Counted from the first letter of the stretch, positions 38,287 to 47,127 are shown. The stretch is 64,000 bases of DNA from Agromyces badenianii (GCF_003070885.1 NZ_CP028913.1:2988053-3052052), one strand, 5' to 3'. Notes: generated by a model not told the origin, from the letters alone. Numbers and translations are program-made.

Positions 38287-38470
38287 ATAGTGAAGCCATG
38301 CGAGGGAGTGCCTGCTGGGGAACATTTCAAAGGGGCGAGGCGAGCGCGGCCGGCCTCGGGCAGGGTCTGTCGTATCCCGCGACGTCGGAGGATGACGTTC
38401 CCTTTGCGTTCGCGGTATTCGGCTTCGACCGGTTTCGCAGTGTGGCCTCGAGGGCCTGAAGTGCGGGGTC

Positions 38471-38980
38471 TTATCCCTGGGCCGCTGGATAGGTGTCCAT
38501 GGTGACGCTCCCGAAGGGGAAGGGGAACCAGAGCGTGCCGGAGCCGTTCCAGTCAGCGATCGGGATCAGCCAGAACCACACATGGCTGATCAGAATCGAC
38601 CCGGTCACGACCGCGATGATGACAATCCCCGCGCGGTCGATGATGCGGAACGCGTCGGCCTCCGTGCCGGCCCGCTTGAGAACCCGTGTGATAGCGGCGA
38701 GCACGACGATCACGATTGCCGCGGCGACGAAGACGCTCGGCTGAAGCGTCAAGCTGATGCACTGCGGCGCCAGGACGGTCGGTTGACCATCGGCATCCAC
38801 GTAACCGCCATCTGAGCCGTACCCACCCGGGCACGCGCTCCTCGAGGCGTTGGTGATGAAGCCGTAGGCGAGCGCGTAGCCGAGCGCGGACCAGATGAGC
38901 CCCCGCACCCGGGCGAGGATCGAGGCACCCGGCAGACTCGAAGAGTCTGCTTCCGGGAGATGGTCAAGGGTGTTGGTCAT
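38471..38980 (-). CDS. Hypothetical membrane protein
   Basis: 169 residues from the ATG at 38980 with GGGGAT upstream; an ATG at 39010 would add ten residues. Three membrane helices are separated by a Cys-containing extracellular-looking loop (RSACPGGYGSDGGYVDADGQPTVLAPQCISL), and a short periplasmic tail follows. Two loop cysteines could form a disulfide. No family is recognised. The 38287-38470 gap upstream of the padR promoter holds nothing evident. Confidence 0.62.
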   Translation of the reverse strand: MTNTLDHLPEADSSSLPGASILARVRGLIWSALGYALAYGFITNASRSACPGGYGSDGGYVDADGQPTVLAPQCISLTLQPSVFVAAAIVIVVLAAITRVLKRAGTEADAFRIIDRAGIVIIAVVTGSILISHVWFWLIPIADWNGSGTLWFPFPFGSVTMDTYPAAQG

Positions 38981-39131
38981 CGGATCCCCACGCTCGTCGG
39001 TATTCGCCATGCTGGCAGCTGCGGCCTAGCGGGTGCAACAGGAGCCTGATGGTCGAGCGACGTCGTGCGTTGCGCAAGGAATGGATCAGTTCATTCGAAG
39101 GAGAGCTGATGAACCTCGTGTGCGGACTCCA

Positions 39132-39368
39132 CTACGAAATTCCAGCTCGGGCTCGGCGACAGGCAATGCCATCTCCATCAGCACCAGCCAGGACCGCAGC
39201 AACGAGGTCAGCCGGCGCAAGCGCATCGCAAGTGATCGGTGTGTCGATCGCCTTGGGCGAAAGACTGCTCAGCGCGGTGGCGGGCGAGGGGTCCGTCTCG
39301 GGCGATAGCAGGGTTGCACATCCGACGAATACAAGGGCAATGACGGCTGCTGCTGGCGCGGTGACCAC
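39132..39368 (-). pseudogene. Lipoprotein gene remnant
   Basis: From a GTG at 39368 the frame encodes a lipoprotein-like signal (VVTAPAAAVIALVFVGC, lipobox FVGC), then ATALSSLSPKAIDTPITCDALAPADLVAAVLAGADGDGIA and stops at 79 residues. The CDALAPADLVAAVL segment is the usual N-terminal motif of longer secreted actinobacterial proteins, so the gene appears truncated by a frameshift or deletion. Uncertain: it could be a very short genuine lipoprotein. Confidence 0.35.
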
Positions 39369-39511
39369 ACCGCGAGTTTGTACGCACGACCCCGAACCTA
39401 GCGGGCGGCACGACCCCGCCACGGGCCCCAGCGAGGTCACCCTTCGGCGACCTGGCCCGAGCCGCCCATTAAGGATCCGCCAGCGGACGGCTGCCGCTCA
39501 CTGCATACCGT

Positions 39512-39919
39512 CTAGCGGGCGTTGCCGAGACCCGCGCGGAGCGCGGCGAGTGCGCGGTCGATGTCGTCGTCGTCGTTGAATCCGTGGACGCCGACGCGGA
39601 GCCGGTCCTCAATGAATCGGGCCTTGATCTGTGCAACGTCGAAAGCCGCCGCGACTCGCGCCGTGTCGTCGATGCGGATGACCCGGATGTGCGAGCCACG
39701 ACCCGCTCGCACAACGCTCGCCCCGAGCTCGAGTGCTCCGGCTTCGAAACGTTCGGCGAGCCGCAGGACTCGTTGCTCGACGTGTTCGGCGTCGAGTTCA
39801 GCGATGACGCTGAGAGCGGCTTCTGCGCCGATCCATGACGCGCGAAGGCGTTCGAGGCGCTCGGCGGCGCTCGTGCGGAAGTTACCTTCCGCGTCGCTAT
39901 CGGCAAGGTGGAAGTTCAT
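39512..39919 (-). pseudogene. C-terminal fragment of a PLP aminotransferase class V-like gene
   Basis: About 136 residues: RLERLRASWIGAEAALSVIAELDAEHVEQRVLRLAERFEAGALELGASVV then SHIRVIRIDD, FIEDRLRVGVHGFNDDDDIDRALAALRAGL. This matches the small C-terminal domain of class V aminotransferases (RVGVH...FN...DIDR), but the roughly 230-residue PLP-binding domain is missing. The upstream part runs into a different gene remnant, so this is a 5'-truncated pseudogene. Confidence 0.5.
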
Positions 39920-40100
39920 CGCCAGTGCGGTCGACGGAATTGCCAACGCTGCTCCCGATGAAGGTGCCGGTGTCATCACGCTCGACCCAGAGTCGAACGG
40001 TCGGCGTGTCGAGCCCGGCAAGAGTCGGGACCACTTCAGTCAGGAACCCGCGCAGGGAGTCGAGGTCAGAGGGCAACACGGGTTCGAAAGACACAGTCAC
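39897..40100 (-). pseudogene. N-terminal fragment of a GNAT acetyltransferase-like gene
   Basis: From GTG at 40100: VTVSFEPVLPSDLDSLRGFLTEVVPTLAGLDTPTVRLWVERDDTGTFIGSS. This looks like the beginning of a GNAT enzyme (first two strands ending at IGSS), after which similarity is lost and the frame stops. It overlaps the start of the aminotransferase fragment, implying a deletion fused two decayed genes. Confidence 0.45.
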
Positions 40101-40429
40101 GATTATCGAGCCCGGAACAGAGTCCGGTTCGCGATGGCTTCCCGGACGCAGGCACCTGGATCGAACCCGATGCCATCGCGCTCGTCCTGCTGCACATAAT
40201 GCTCCCTGGCGCACATTCGTGGTCGTACGTATGGTGATCGAGCGCCGCGGCCCTGCTCAGCGCTGCTTGTTCGAGAGCACCATGAGAATCCGATGCTTCC
40301 AGTTTCAGCCGAATGACCTCCCGCTGACGCAGATGCGATCGTCAACAGGGGCGTCCCGGTTGCGACCACAATCACGGCGAGTGACACGAGGTACTAGACA
40401 GATGGTCTGAGTAGGTGCACTATCTACTT

Positions 40430-40807
40430 ATGACCAACGAACCGACTCCGAGCGAATGGCTGCGAGGAGTCCTCGAGCTGTGCGTTCTCCGGGTCATGGT
40501 CGACGGCCCAACATACGGGTACGCGATCGCCGCCGATCTGGCAACCGCCGGCTTCGGGGACATCAAGGGCGGCACTCTCTACCCGCTGCTCGCCCGGCTG
40601 GAGAAGAACGCCCTGGTCAGCGTCGAGTGGCGCACCGGTGAAGGCGGGCCAGGGCGCAAGTACTTCGTCCTCACCGACGCCGGCCGCGCCCAGGTGGACG
40701 AGGGGCTCGCCCAGTGGCAGGTGTTCTCCACCAGGGTCACCGGCCACCTCTTCCCCAGCAGCACCCTTCCATCATCCGAATTTCGACCTTCCTTGAGGAG
40801 CACATGA
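40430..40807 (+). CDS. PadR family transcriptional regulator (second)
   Basis: 125 residues from the ATG at 40430. The PadR winged helix is GVLELCVLRVMVDGPTYGYAIAADLATAGFGDIKGGTLYPLLARLEKNALVSVEWRTGEGGPGRKYFVLTDAG. No ribosome site precedes the ATG, so the message may be leaderless. Upstream AGTAG...CTACT (40409-40429) and AGAC-N5-GTCT (40396-40408) are palindromic operator candidates. Its stop overlaps the next gene (ATGA). PadR-HAAS pairs are known; their signal is usually membrane related. Confidence 0.87.
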   Translation: MTNEPTPSEWLRGVLELCVLRVMVDGPTYGYAIAADLATAGFGDIKGGTLYPLLARLEKNALVSVEWRTGEGGPGRKYFVLTDAGRAQVDEGLAQWQVFSTRVTGHLFPSSTLPSSEFRPSLRST

Positions 40808-41568
40808 ACCGCTCACCTTCTTCCCAGGAAATCTGGGGACGACCGTTCGTGAAGGCGCACGAGGAATGGTGCGGCGACTTCGTGCTCGAGCTCCGGCTCC
40901 GGGACGTCCCTGGTCCGGTGATCGGGGAGCGCCTGGCAGAGGTCGAGGGGCACTGCGCCGAAACGGGCGAGTCACCGTCGGAAGCGTTCGGGAACCCGAC
41001 CGAGTACGCGGCACGCCTCGACCAGGACAGCGACCCTGACCGCATCTCGGGAGTCTGGGTGGTCGCCACCGCGGGGGCCGCTCAGGTGCTGGCCATGCTC
41101 ATCGGCACCTCGGCGGTCCCCGCCTGGGTCCATGACGAGCCGCTCACCTACAACCTGGGTCAGATCCTGTGCTTCGGACTGGTTTCCCTCCTCCTGCTGA
41201 GCCTGCCCCTGCTGCTGCGACCGATGCTTCGCCACCCCTTCGTCCTCGGCGGCTCCCTGGTCACGGTGGTCCTCCTCGGAGCCGGCGGCGCAGCCCTGTC
41301 CGACCGTTCCGATCTGCCCACCATCGCCCAACTACCCGCACCCCTCGTCGCAGTCGGACTGTTCCTCACGGTGCTGGCCCTGGCGTGGGTCGAGTACCGC
41401 GAGCTGACCCGTAACCCCGGGGGCGACCTCGTCACCTCTCCGCTTGATGCGCGCCCCGGGCAGTCGACAACCCCTGACCGCCGCGGACGACGAGCCGCCC
41501 TCCTGCCCTCCTGCCTGATCCCCGCCGCCTACCTCGCCTTCGCCACCCTCGGCTGGCTGCTCGCCTAA
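40804..41568 (+). CDS. HAAS-domain (DUF1700-like) multi-pass membrane protein
   Basis: 254 residues, ATG behind GAGGAG. The cytoplasmic N-terminal part (VKAHEEWCGDFVLELRLRDVPGPVIGERLAEVEGHCAETGESPSEAFGNPTEYAARL) fits the HAAS signalling domain, and four to six membrane helices follow (about 80-235). Such proteins are co-encoded with PadR regulators and thought to work in the same switch. It is translationally coupled to the upstream padR gene. The surrounding DNA holds gene remnants, consistent with an accessory locus. Confidence 0.8.
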   Translation: MNRSPSSQEIWGRPFVKAHEEWCGDFVLELRLRDVPGPVIGERLAEVEGHCAETGESPSEAFGNPTEYAARLDQDSDPDRISGVWVVATAGAAQVLAMLIGTSAVPAWVHDEPLTYNLGQILCFGLVSLLLLSLPLLLRPMLRHPFVLGGSLVTVVLLGAGGAALSDRSDLPTIAQLPAPLVAVGLFLTVLALAWVEYRELTRNPGGDLVTSPLDARPGQSTTPDRRGRRAALLPSCLIPAAYLAFATLGWLLA

Positions 41569-41760
41569 CCCACAGACGGCCGCAGCGCCGTCATCCTCGT
41601 GCCAGACATGGCGCCCCACCGCTTGGCCCTAGCGGTGCTGACCGGTGTCGGAGCAGCGTGTCGGTCATGGACTTCCTCCTGAGTTGCCTGCGGCTGTACG
41701 GCACTTGTGGTTTGGGAATCCGACAAGTTCAGCGGAACATCTGCACGCAACTCCGCCACC

Positions 41761-41812
41761 TAGATTGTCCGAGAGGTCGGATCGGACAATCTAAGCGGCG
41801 TCGGACAATCTA
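41761..41812. repeat. Three-copy 12-bp repeat block (inverted plus direct)
   Basis: TAGATTGTCCGA (41761-41772) is inverted relative to TCGGACAATCTA at 41782-41793, and the latter recurs as a direct copy at 41801-41812, 19 bp on. A degenerate related segment (ATCCGACAAGTTCAGCGG) lies at 41718-41735. The block sits between the accessory stretch and the 3' end of dnaB, in an otherwise featureless 269-bp gap (41569-41837). It could be a recombinase core site or an operator array. Confidence 0.75.
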
Positions 41813-41837
41813 GCTGGGTGACCGACATTCACAACGA

Positions 41838-43211
41838 CTACGCCTGCACCATGTCGGCGAAGCGCGAGAAGTGCCCGTGGAACGCGACGGTGATCGTGCG
41901 GGTCGGGCCGTTGCGGTGCTTGGCGACGATGAGGTCGGCCTCGCCCGCACGCGGACTGTCGCGCTCGTAGGCGCTCTCGCGGTGCAGCAGGATCACCATG
42001 TCGGCGTCTTGCTCGATCGAGCCCGACTCGCGAAGGTCGCTGAGCGCGGGCATCTTGTCGGCGCGCTGCTCAGGGCCACGGTTCAGCTGCGAGAGGGCGA
42101 TCACCGGCACCTGCAGTTCTTTGGCGAGCAGCTTCAGCGCACGCGAGAACTCCGACACCTCTTGCTGGCGGCTCTCGACGCGCTTGCCGCTCGTCATGAG
42201 CTGCAGGTAGTCGATGACGACCATCTTGAGCCCGACGCGCTGCTTGAGACGGCGGCACTTGGCGCGGATCTCGACGAGCGTCATGTTGGGGGAGTCGTCG
42301 AGGTACAGGGGCGCGTCGTTGATGCGGCCGCGGGTCGCGGCGATCGTCGTCCAGTCGCGGGAGTCGACCGTGCCCTTTCGCATCATCTGCAGGGGCACGG
42401 ATGCCTCGGCGGAGAGCAATCGCATGGCGATCTCGCTCTTGCCCATCTCGAGGGAGAAGAAGACGGAGGGCAGGTCGTTCGTGATCGAGGCGGCGCGGGC
42501 GAAGTCGAGCGCGAGCGTCGACTTTCCCATGGCCGGTCGCGCCGCGACGATGATCATCTGGCCAGGGTGGAAGCCGTTGGTGAGGTCGTCGAGGTCGGCG
42601 AACCCGGTGGGCACGCCGGTGAACTTGCCGTCGGTGTGCTTGGCGGCCTCGATCTCGTCGATCGCCACGGTGACCGCTTCTGACAGCGGCACGTAGTCTT
42701 CGGTCTCGACCGAACCCGTGACCGAGTAGATCTCGGCCTGGGCGTTGTTGACGAGGTCGGTGACCTCGCCCTCGCCCTGGTAGCCCATCTGCACGATGCG
42801 GGTGCCCGCCTCGACGAGGCGGCGCAGCAGCGCGCGCTCGGCCACGATCGAGGAGTAGAAGCCGGCGTTCGCCGCCGTCGGCACGATGCTCGTGAGCGTG
42901 TGCAGGTATTCGACCCCGCCGGCGCGCTGGAGGTCGCCGGTCTTCGTGAGCTCGTCGGTGACGGCGATGACGTCGGTGGGCTCGCCGTGCGAGTAGAGCG
43001 TGAGGATCGCGTTGAACACGACCTCGTGCTTGGGCACGTAGAAGTCGACACCGCGCACGGTCTCGATGACGTCGGCGACGGCGTCTTTCGAGAGCATCAT
43101 GCCGCCGAGTGCGCTCTGCTCGGCCAGGAGGTCGTGCGGAGGAACGCGTTCGCCCCGTCGGGACTCACCGTCGTCAGCCGGTTCTGCGAGCCCGATGTGC
43201 GCGATCGACAA
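41838..43211 (-). CDS. dnaB: Replicative DNA helicase
   Basis: 457 residues, TTG start with a strong GGAGG site 8-9 bp upstream. An N-terminal DnaG-interaction domain (HDLLAEQSALGGMMLSKDAVADVIE) precedes the RecA-like helicase domain with Walker A ARPAMGKST, Walker B VVIDYLQLM, and motif 4 SQLNRGPEQR. It is intein-free. It unwinds DNA at the replication fork. In many bacteria it follows rplI; here a terminator and a 460-bp regulatory region with DnaA-box-like sites separate them. Confidence 0.96.
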   Translation of the reverse strand: MSIAHIGLAEPADDGESRRGERVPPHDLLAEQSALGGMMLSKDAVADVIETVRGVDFYVPKHEVVFNAILTLYSHGEPTDVIAVTDELTKTGDLQRAGGVEYLHTLTSIVPTAANAGFYSSIVAERALLRRLVEAGTRIVQMGYQGEGEVTDLVNNAQAEIYSVTGSVETEDYVPLSEAVTVAIDEIEAAKHTDGKFTGVPTGFADLDDLTNGFHPGQMIIVAARPAMGKSTLALDFARAASITNDLPSVFFSLEMGKSEIAMRLLSAEASVPLQMMRKGTVDSRDWTTIAATRGRINDAPLYLDDSPNMTLVEIRAKCRRLKQRVGLKMVVIDYLQLMTSGKRVESRQQEVSEFSRALKLLAKELQVPVIALSQLNRGPEQRADKMPALSDLRESGSIEQDADMVILLHRESAYERDSPRAGEADLIVAKHRNGPTRTITVAFHGHFSRFADMVQA

Positions 43212-43333
43212 CTTGATGACCTCCGATTGGGCTCAGACGGGCGAGCGACCCGCGCCCACCACTCAGTCTGCCGGGGGCCTCGGACATGACTGGCCGATCG
43301 GATTCTTGCGCGGGGTGGATGGGACGCTGCTTC

Positions 43334-43362
43334 ACGATAGGCAAGCCCTGTGCACAGCACAA
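43334..43362 (-). promoter_or_regulatory. Putative dnaB promoter
   Basis: On the minus strand TTGTGC (43357-43362), a 17-bp spacer and TATCGT (43334-43339) lie about 120 bp upstream of dnaB. A perfect DnaA box (43370-43378) is directly upstream of the -35. Confidence 0.35.
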
Positions 43363-43369
43363 CCTGGCC

Positions 43370-43557
43370 TGTGGATAACTCTGGGGACAATCTGGGCGAA
43401 ACGCCGTGGAAGGTGTGCACTCAGCCTGTGGACAACTGTGGAAATGGTGTGAATTACACGGGTTGAATTTCAATTTGACCGGGCATTTTTTCTATCCACA
43501 CCTGTGGGGGAAAACTTCTTCGCAACTCCGCTCCACATGTGGGTCGACCTGTGTACA
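43370..43557. promoter_or_regulatory. Cluster of DnaA-box-like sequences between rplI and dnaB
   Basis: A perfect box TTATCCACA (minus strand, 43370-43378), TTGTCCACA (minus strand, 43427-43435), CTATCCACA (plus strand, 43492-43500) and TTGTACACA (minus strand, 43549-43557) occur within 190 bp, beside an AT-rich stretch at about 43440-43500 that is exceptional for this genome. The main origin is expected near dnaA beyond 64000, so this cluster may control dnaB expression or titrate DnaA. It occupies most of the 462-bp gene-free gap 43212-43673. Confidence 0.65.
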
Positions 43558-43621
43558 ACCATCTCAGGAAACTCCGATTTCGACTTGCGTGAAACCGCTT
43601 CGCGGGTGTACGGAAACGACG

Positions 43622-43656
43622 AAGCGGCGGCCGGGCCGAAGCCCGAACCGCCGCTT
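43622..43656 (-). terminator. Terminator hairpin after the rpsF-ssb-rpsR-rplI operon
   Basis: AAGCGGCGG (43622-43630) pairs with CCGCCGCTT (43648-43656), with an inner GGGC/GCCC stem. It lies 17 bp past the rplI stop, and the minus strand continues CGTCGTTTCC. Confidence 0.7.
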
Positions 43657-43673
43657 GCGCGTTGCGCCGCGAA

Positions 43674-44126
43674 TTACTTCGCAGCGACCACCTGAAGAGT
43701 GATCGTCGCCGAGAGCTCGTCGTGCAGACGAACCGTCGCCTCGTGCTCGCCGACCGCCTTGATGGGGGCCGTGATCTCGATCTTGCGCTTGTCGAGCTCG
43801 CCGAGACCTGCGGTCGCGACGGCAGCCGCGACATCCGCGGTCTTGACGGAGCCGAAGAGGCGACCGCCCTGGCCGGCTTTGACGGCCAGCTTGACCTTGG
43901 TCGACTCGAGCTTGGCCTTGAGGGCCTGCGCGTCTTCGAGCGAGTGCAGAGCACGAGCGGTGCGAGCCGCCTTGATCTGCTCGACCTGCTTCTCGCCACC
44001 GCGCGACCACGCCACAGCGAAGCCCTGGGGAACGAGGTAGTTGCGGGCGTAGCCGCTCTTGACCTCGACGACGTCGCCGGCCGTGCCGAGGCCGGTGACC
44101 TCGTGCGTGAGAATTACCTTTGCCAT
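43674..44126 (-). CDS. rplI: 50S ribosomal protein L9
   Basis: 150 residues from the ATG at 44126 behind TAAGGAG. The N-terminal rRNA-binding domain shows [37 protein letters not shown], followed by the long connecting helix and the C-terminal domain [16 protein letters not shown]. It is last in the ribosomal/ssb operon, 11 bp after rpsR. Confidence 0.97.
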   Translation of the reverse strand: MAKVILTHEVTGLGTAGDVVEVKSGYARNYLVPQGFAVAWSRGGEKQVEQIKAARTARALHSLEDAQALKAKLESTKVKLAVKAGQGGRLFGSVKTADVAAAVATAGLGELDKRKIEITAPIKAVGEHEATVRLHDELSATITLQVVAAK

Positions 44127-44137
44127 TGTCGTGCTCC

Positions 44138-44398
44138 TTAGCGGCCGGAGCCCGAGTAGGGCAGGAGGGCCATCTCGCGCGCGTTCTTCACGGCGCGGGC
44201 GATGAGGCGCTGCTCCTGCACGGAGACACCGGTGATGCGGCGGGCGCGGATCTTTCCACGCTCCGAGATGAACTTGCGAAGGGTCGCGACGTCCTTGTAG
44301 TCGATGATTCCGACCTTGATGGACTTCGCCGGGGCGGCGTTCTTCGCGCCCTTCCCGCGGGTCGGCTTGCGGCGATCGCCGCTCGACTTTCCAGCCAT
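44138..44398 (-). CDS. rpsR: 30S ribosomal protein S18
   Basis: 86 residues. The core [54 protein letters not shown] is standard; there is no CxxC zinc motif, so it is the zinc-independent form. A basic N-terminal extension precedes it. It pairs with S6, encoded two genes upstream. Confidence 0.97.
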   Translation of the reverse strand: MAGKSSGDRRKPTRGKGAKNAAPAKSIKVGIIDYKDVATLRKFISERGKIRARRITGVSVQEQRLIARAVKNAREMALLPYSGSGR

Positions 44399-44489
44399 TG
44401 TCTTTCCTGTCTGATTGAAAACGATTCGAGCGAGCGGATGCCTCGTGGCATCCGCTCACCGGCCTCTGCGCCTGTTGAGAAGGCTGGGC

Positions 44490-45011
44490 CTAGAAGGGGG
44501 TCTCGTCGCCGTAGCTCGTACCGGGGGTGTTCCAGACGTCGCCGCCACCGCCCTGGGGCGCTGCTGCGGGGGTGCTGGGTGCCCACGGCTCGTCGGCACC
44601 GGCGCCGCCCCCGAAGGAGCCGCTCCCGCCGCCGACGCCACGGTTGGACTGGGCGCGCGTCACGGACGCGGTGGCGTAGCGCAGGCTCGGGCCGATCTCG
44701 TCGACCTCGAGCTCGATGGTGGTGCGCTTCTCGCCTTCCTTCGTCTCGTAGGAACGCTGCTTGAGACGCCCGGAAGCGATGACCCGGGAACCCTTGGTGA
44801 GTGAACCGGCGACGTGCTCGGCGAATTCACGCCAGACGCTCGCGCGCAGGAACAGCGCTTCACCGTCCTTCCACTCGTTCGCCTGACGGTCGAACGTGCG
44901 GGGAGTGGACGCGATGGTGAAGTTGGCAACCGCGAGGCCGTTCTGCGTGTAACGCAGCTCGGGATCTGCAGTGAGGTTGCCCACCACGGTGATGATGGTC
45001 TCGCCGGCCAT
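44490..45011 (-). CDS. ssb: Single-stranded DNA-binding protein
   Basis: 173 residues. The N-terminal OB fold ([61 protein letters not shown]) precedes a Gly/Pro/Ala-rich flexible linker, and the protein ends with the acidic tip DETPF that recruits replication and repair partners. It starts 5 bp after rpsF and lies 91 bp before rpsR. Confidence 0.96.
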   Translation of the reverse strand: MAGETIITVVGNLTADPELRYTQNGLAVANFTIASTPRTFDRQANEWKDGEALFLRASVWREFAEHVAGSLTKGSRVIASGRLKQRSYETKEGEKRTTIELEVDEIGPSLRYATASVTRAQSNRGVGGGSGSFGGGAGADEPWAPSTPAAAPQGGGGDVWNTPGTSYGDETPF

Positions 45012-45016
45012 GAGGA

Positions 45017-45463
45017 CTAGGCGTCCTTCTTGGCCGAAGCCGGAGCAGCAGCGGCCACGGCAGCAGCAGGAGCGGCGGCAGCAGCAGCGGCCTTCGCTCC
45101 GGCCTTCGCCGAAGCGGCGGCCTTCTTCGCGGCCTTCGCCTCCTGGGCCTTCGCGTGAGCGGCGACCTGTGCGATCGCCTCCTCGGCGCGGAGGACCTTG
45201 GTGCGCATGACGGCCTCGCTGAGGTTCAGCTGGCGGTCGAGCTCATCGGTGGTCTTGGACTCGGCGGTGAAGTCGACGACGGCGTAGATGCCCTCGTTCT
45301 TCTTGTTGATCTCGTACGCCAGACGACGACGTCCCCAGATGTCGACCTTGTCGACGGTGCCGCCATCATTACGGATGACGTTGAGGAACTTGTCAAGGCT
45401 GGGAGCAACGGTGCGCTCATCGATCTCGGGATCGAGGATAACCATCAGCTCGTATTGGTGCAT
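45017..45463 (-). CDS. rpsF: 30S ribosomal protein S6
   Basis: 148 residues, longer than the usual 95-100. The S6 core ([30 protein letters not shown] ... [32 protein letters not shown]) fills the first 98 residues, and a roughly 50-residue Ala/Lys-rich low-complexity tail follows. First gene of the operon; ATG behind AAGGAGG. A likely -10 box TATGCT lies at 45576-45581, leaving a leader of about 105 nt in which S6:S18 autoregulation could operate. Confidence 0.96.
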   Translation of the reverse strand: MHQYELMVILDPEIDERTVAPSLDKFLNVIRNDGGTVDKVDIWGRRRLAYEINKKNEGIYAVVDFTAESKTTDELDRQLNLSEAVMRTKVLRAEEAIAQVAAHAKAQEAKAAKKAAASAKAGAKAAAAAAAPAAAVAAAAPASAKKDA

Positions 45464-45684
45464 GACTAACCCACCTCCTTCGGACTCAAACGGCTACAGG
45501 ATCTCTGCAGCAGGAGGGTTGTGCATACGTCGCTTCGTGGAGGCCGCACAATCGCGGCACACGGGCAACCTAGACAGCATAGCGGATGCCACGCGCCCGC
45601 GCGATTCGCCCTTCGCGCCGGCCCCGCCGCATCCCCTGCACTCGCAGGCGAGCAGTGCGAGCTGGGGCGAGCTGGGGCGAGCGG

Positions 45685-47127
45685 TCAGGCGTCGGTCGGT
45701 GCCGTGCGGGCCGCCCACCAGGCGAGCAGGCGCTCGGTCGCGGCATCCTCACCGATGGGGCCTTCGTCGAGGCGCACCTCGAGCAGGTGCTTGTAGGCCT
45801 CGCCCACGACCGGGCCCGGCGAGACGCCCAGGATCGCCATGATCTGCTGCCCGTCGAGTTCGGGTCGCACCGCGGCGAGCTCCTCCTCTTCGGCGAGCAC
45901 GGCGATGCGCTCCTCGAGGTCGTCGTAGGCGAAGGCGAGCTGGTCGGCCTTGCGGCGGTTGCGCGTCGTGACGTCGGCACGGGCGAGGATGTGCAGCCGC
46001 TCGAGCTGGTCGCCCGCATCTCGCACGTAGCGGCGCACGGCCGAGTCGGTCCAGGCGCCATCGGTGTACCCGAAGAAGCGCAGGTGCAGTTCGATGAGCC
46101 GCGAGACGGCGTCGACCGTGTCGTTGTCGAACCGGAGCGCACGCAGTCGCTTCCGGGCGAGCTTCGCGCCGACGACGTCGTGGTGGTGGAAGCTCACCGC
46201 CCCGCCCGGTTCGAAGCGCCGGGTGGGGGGCTTGCCGATGTCGTGCAGCAGTGCCGCGAGCCGAACGATGAGGTCGGGGGAGTCGAGCACCCCGCGCTCG
46301 ATCTCGTACTCGATGGCCTGCTCGAGCACCGTGAGGCTGTGCTCGTAGACGTCTTTGTGGCGGTGATGCTCGTCGCGTTCGAGCGACAGGGCCGGGAGTT
46401 CGGGCAGCACGCGCTCGGCGAGCCCCGAGTCGACGAGCAGCCGGATGCCGCCGCGAGGCGCCCTCGTCAGCAGCAGCTTCGACAGCTCGTCGCGCACCCG
46501 CTCGGCCGAGATGCGGTCGATCTCGGCCGAGAGCTCGGTCATCGCCTGCGCGGTCGCCGGTTCGACCGAGAAGTCGAGCTGGGCCGAGAATCGCGCGGCC
46601 CGGAGCATCCGCAGCGGGTCGTCGCCGAATGACTGCTCGGGTGCCGCCGGCGTGCGCAGCACGCGCGCCACGAGGTCTTCGACGCCGCCTGACGGGTCGA
46701 CGAGTTCGAGTTTCGGCAGCCGCAGTGCGAGCGCGTTGACGGTGAAGTCCCGCCGGGTGAGATCGTCTTCGAGGCTCGAGCCGAAGACGACCTCGGGCTT
46801 GCGCGATGCGCCGTCGTACGCGTCGGCACGGTAGGTGGTGATCTCGACCGTCTCGCCGGCGATCTTCGCGCCGATGGTTCCGAACGCCCGGCCGATGTCC
46901 CAGTGCGCCTCGGCGATGGGCTTCACGATCGCGAGGATCTCGTCTGGCGTGGCATCCGTCGTGAAGTCGAGGTCGTTGACCGGCCGGCCGAGGAACGCGT
47001 CGCGCACGGGACCGCCGACGAGAGCGAGCTCATGGCCCGCCGCCTCGAACGCGGATGCAAGGCGTGAAACGGTCGGCGAAGCCGCCAGCTCGCCAAGCCG
47101 GTCGAGGGCCGCCGCGACACTCTGCAT
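45685..47127 (-). CDS. pcnA: CCA tRNA nucleotidyltransferase
   Basis: 480 residues. Class II nucleotidyltransferase motifs are LVGGPVRDAFLGRPVNDLDFTTDA (with DxD), RRDFTVNAL and DPLRMLRAARFSAQLDF, followed by an HD phosphohydrolase domain (HKDVYEHSLTVL, LAALLHDIGKPPTR, HHHDVVGAKLA). It adds or repairs the 3' CCA of tRNAs. It is divergent from the DUF6049/murJ genes, an arrangement common near the actinobacterial origin. Confidence 0.95.
   Translation of the reverse strand: MQSVAAALDRLGELAASPTVSRLASAFEAAGHELALVGGPVRDAFLGRPVNDLDFTTDATPDEILAIVKPIAEAHWDIGRAFGTIGAKIAGETVEITTYRADAYDGASRKPEVVFGSSLEDDLTRRDFTVNALALRLPKLELVDPSGGVEDLVARVLRTPAAPEQSFGDDPLRMLRAARFSAQLDFSVEPATAQAMTELSAEIDRISAERVRDELSKLLLTRAPRGGIRLLVDSGLAERVLPELPALSLERDEHHRHKDVYEHSLTVLEQAIEYEIERGVLDSPDLIVRLAALLHDIGKPPTRRFEPGGAVSFHHHDVVGAKLARKRLRALRFDNDTVDAVSRLIELHLRFFGYTDGAWTDSAVRRYVRDAGDQLERLHILARADVTTRNRRKADQLAFAYDDLEERIAVLAEEEELAAVRPELDGQQIMAILGVSPGPVVGEAYKHLLEVRLDEGPIGEDAATERLLAWWAARTAPTDA

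Noticed and set aside
38290-38505. 71-residue plus-strand frame opposite the padR promoter
   Set aside because: No ribosome site, no recognisable composition, and it overlaps the hypothetical membrane protein gene.
43370-43557. Main chromosomal origin
   Set aside because: The rpmH block and outward -35 at the right edge place dnaA and oriC beyond 64000; this cluster lacks dnaA/dnaN and is better read as regulatory or titrating.
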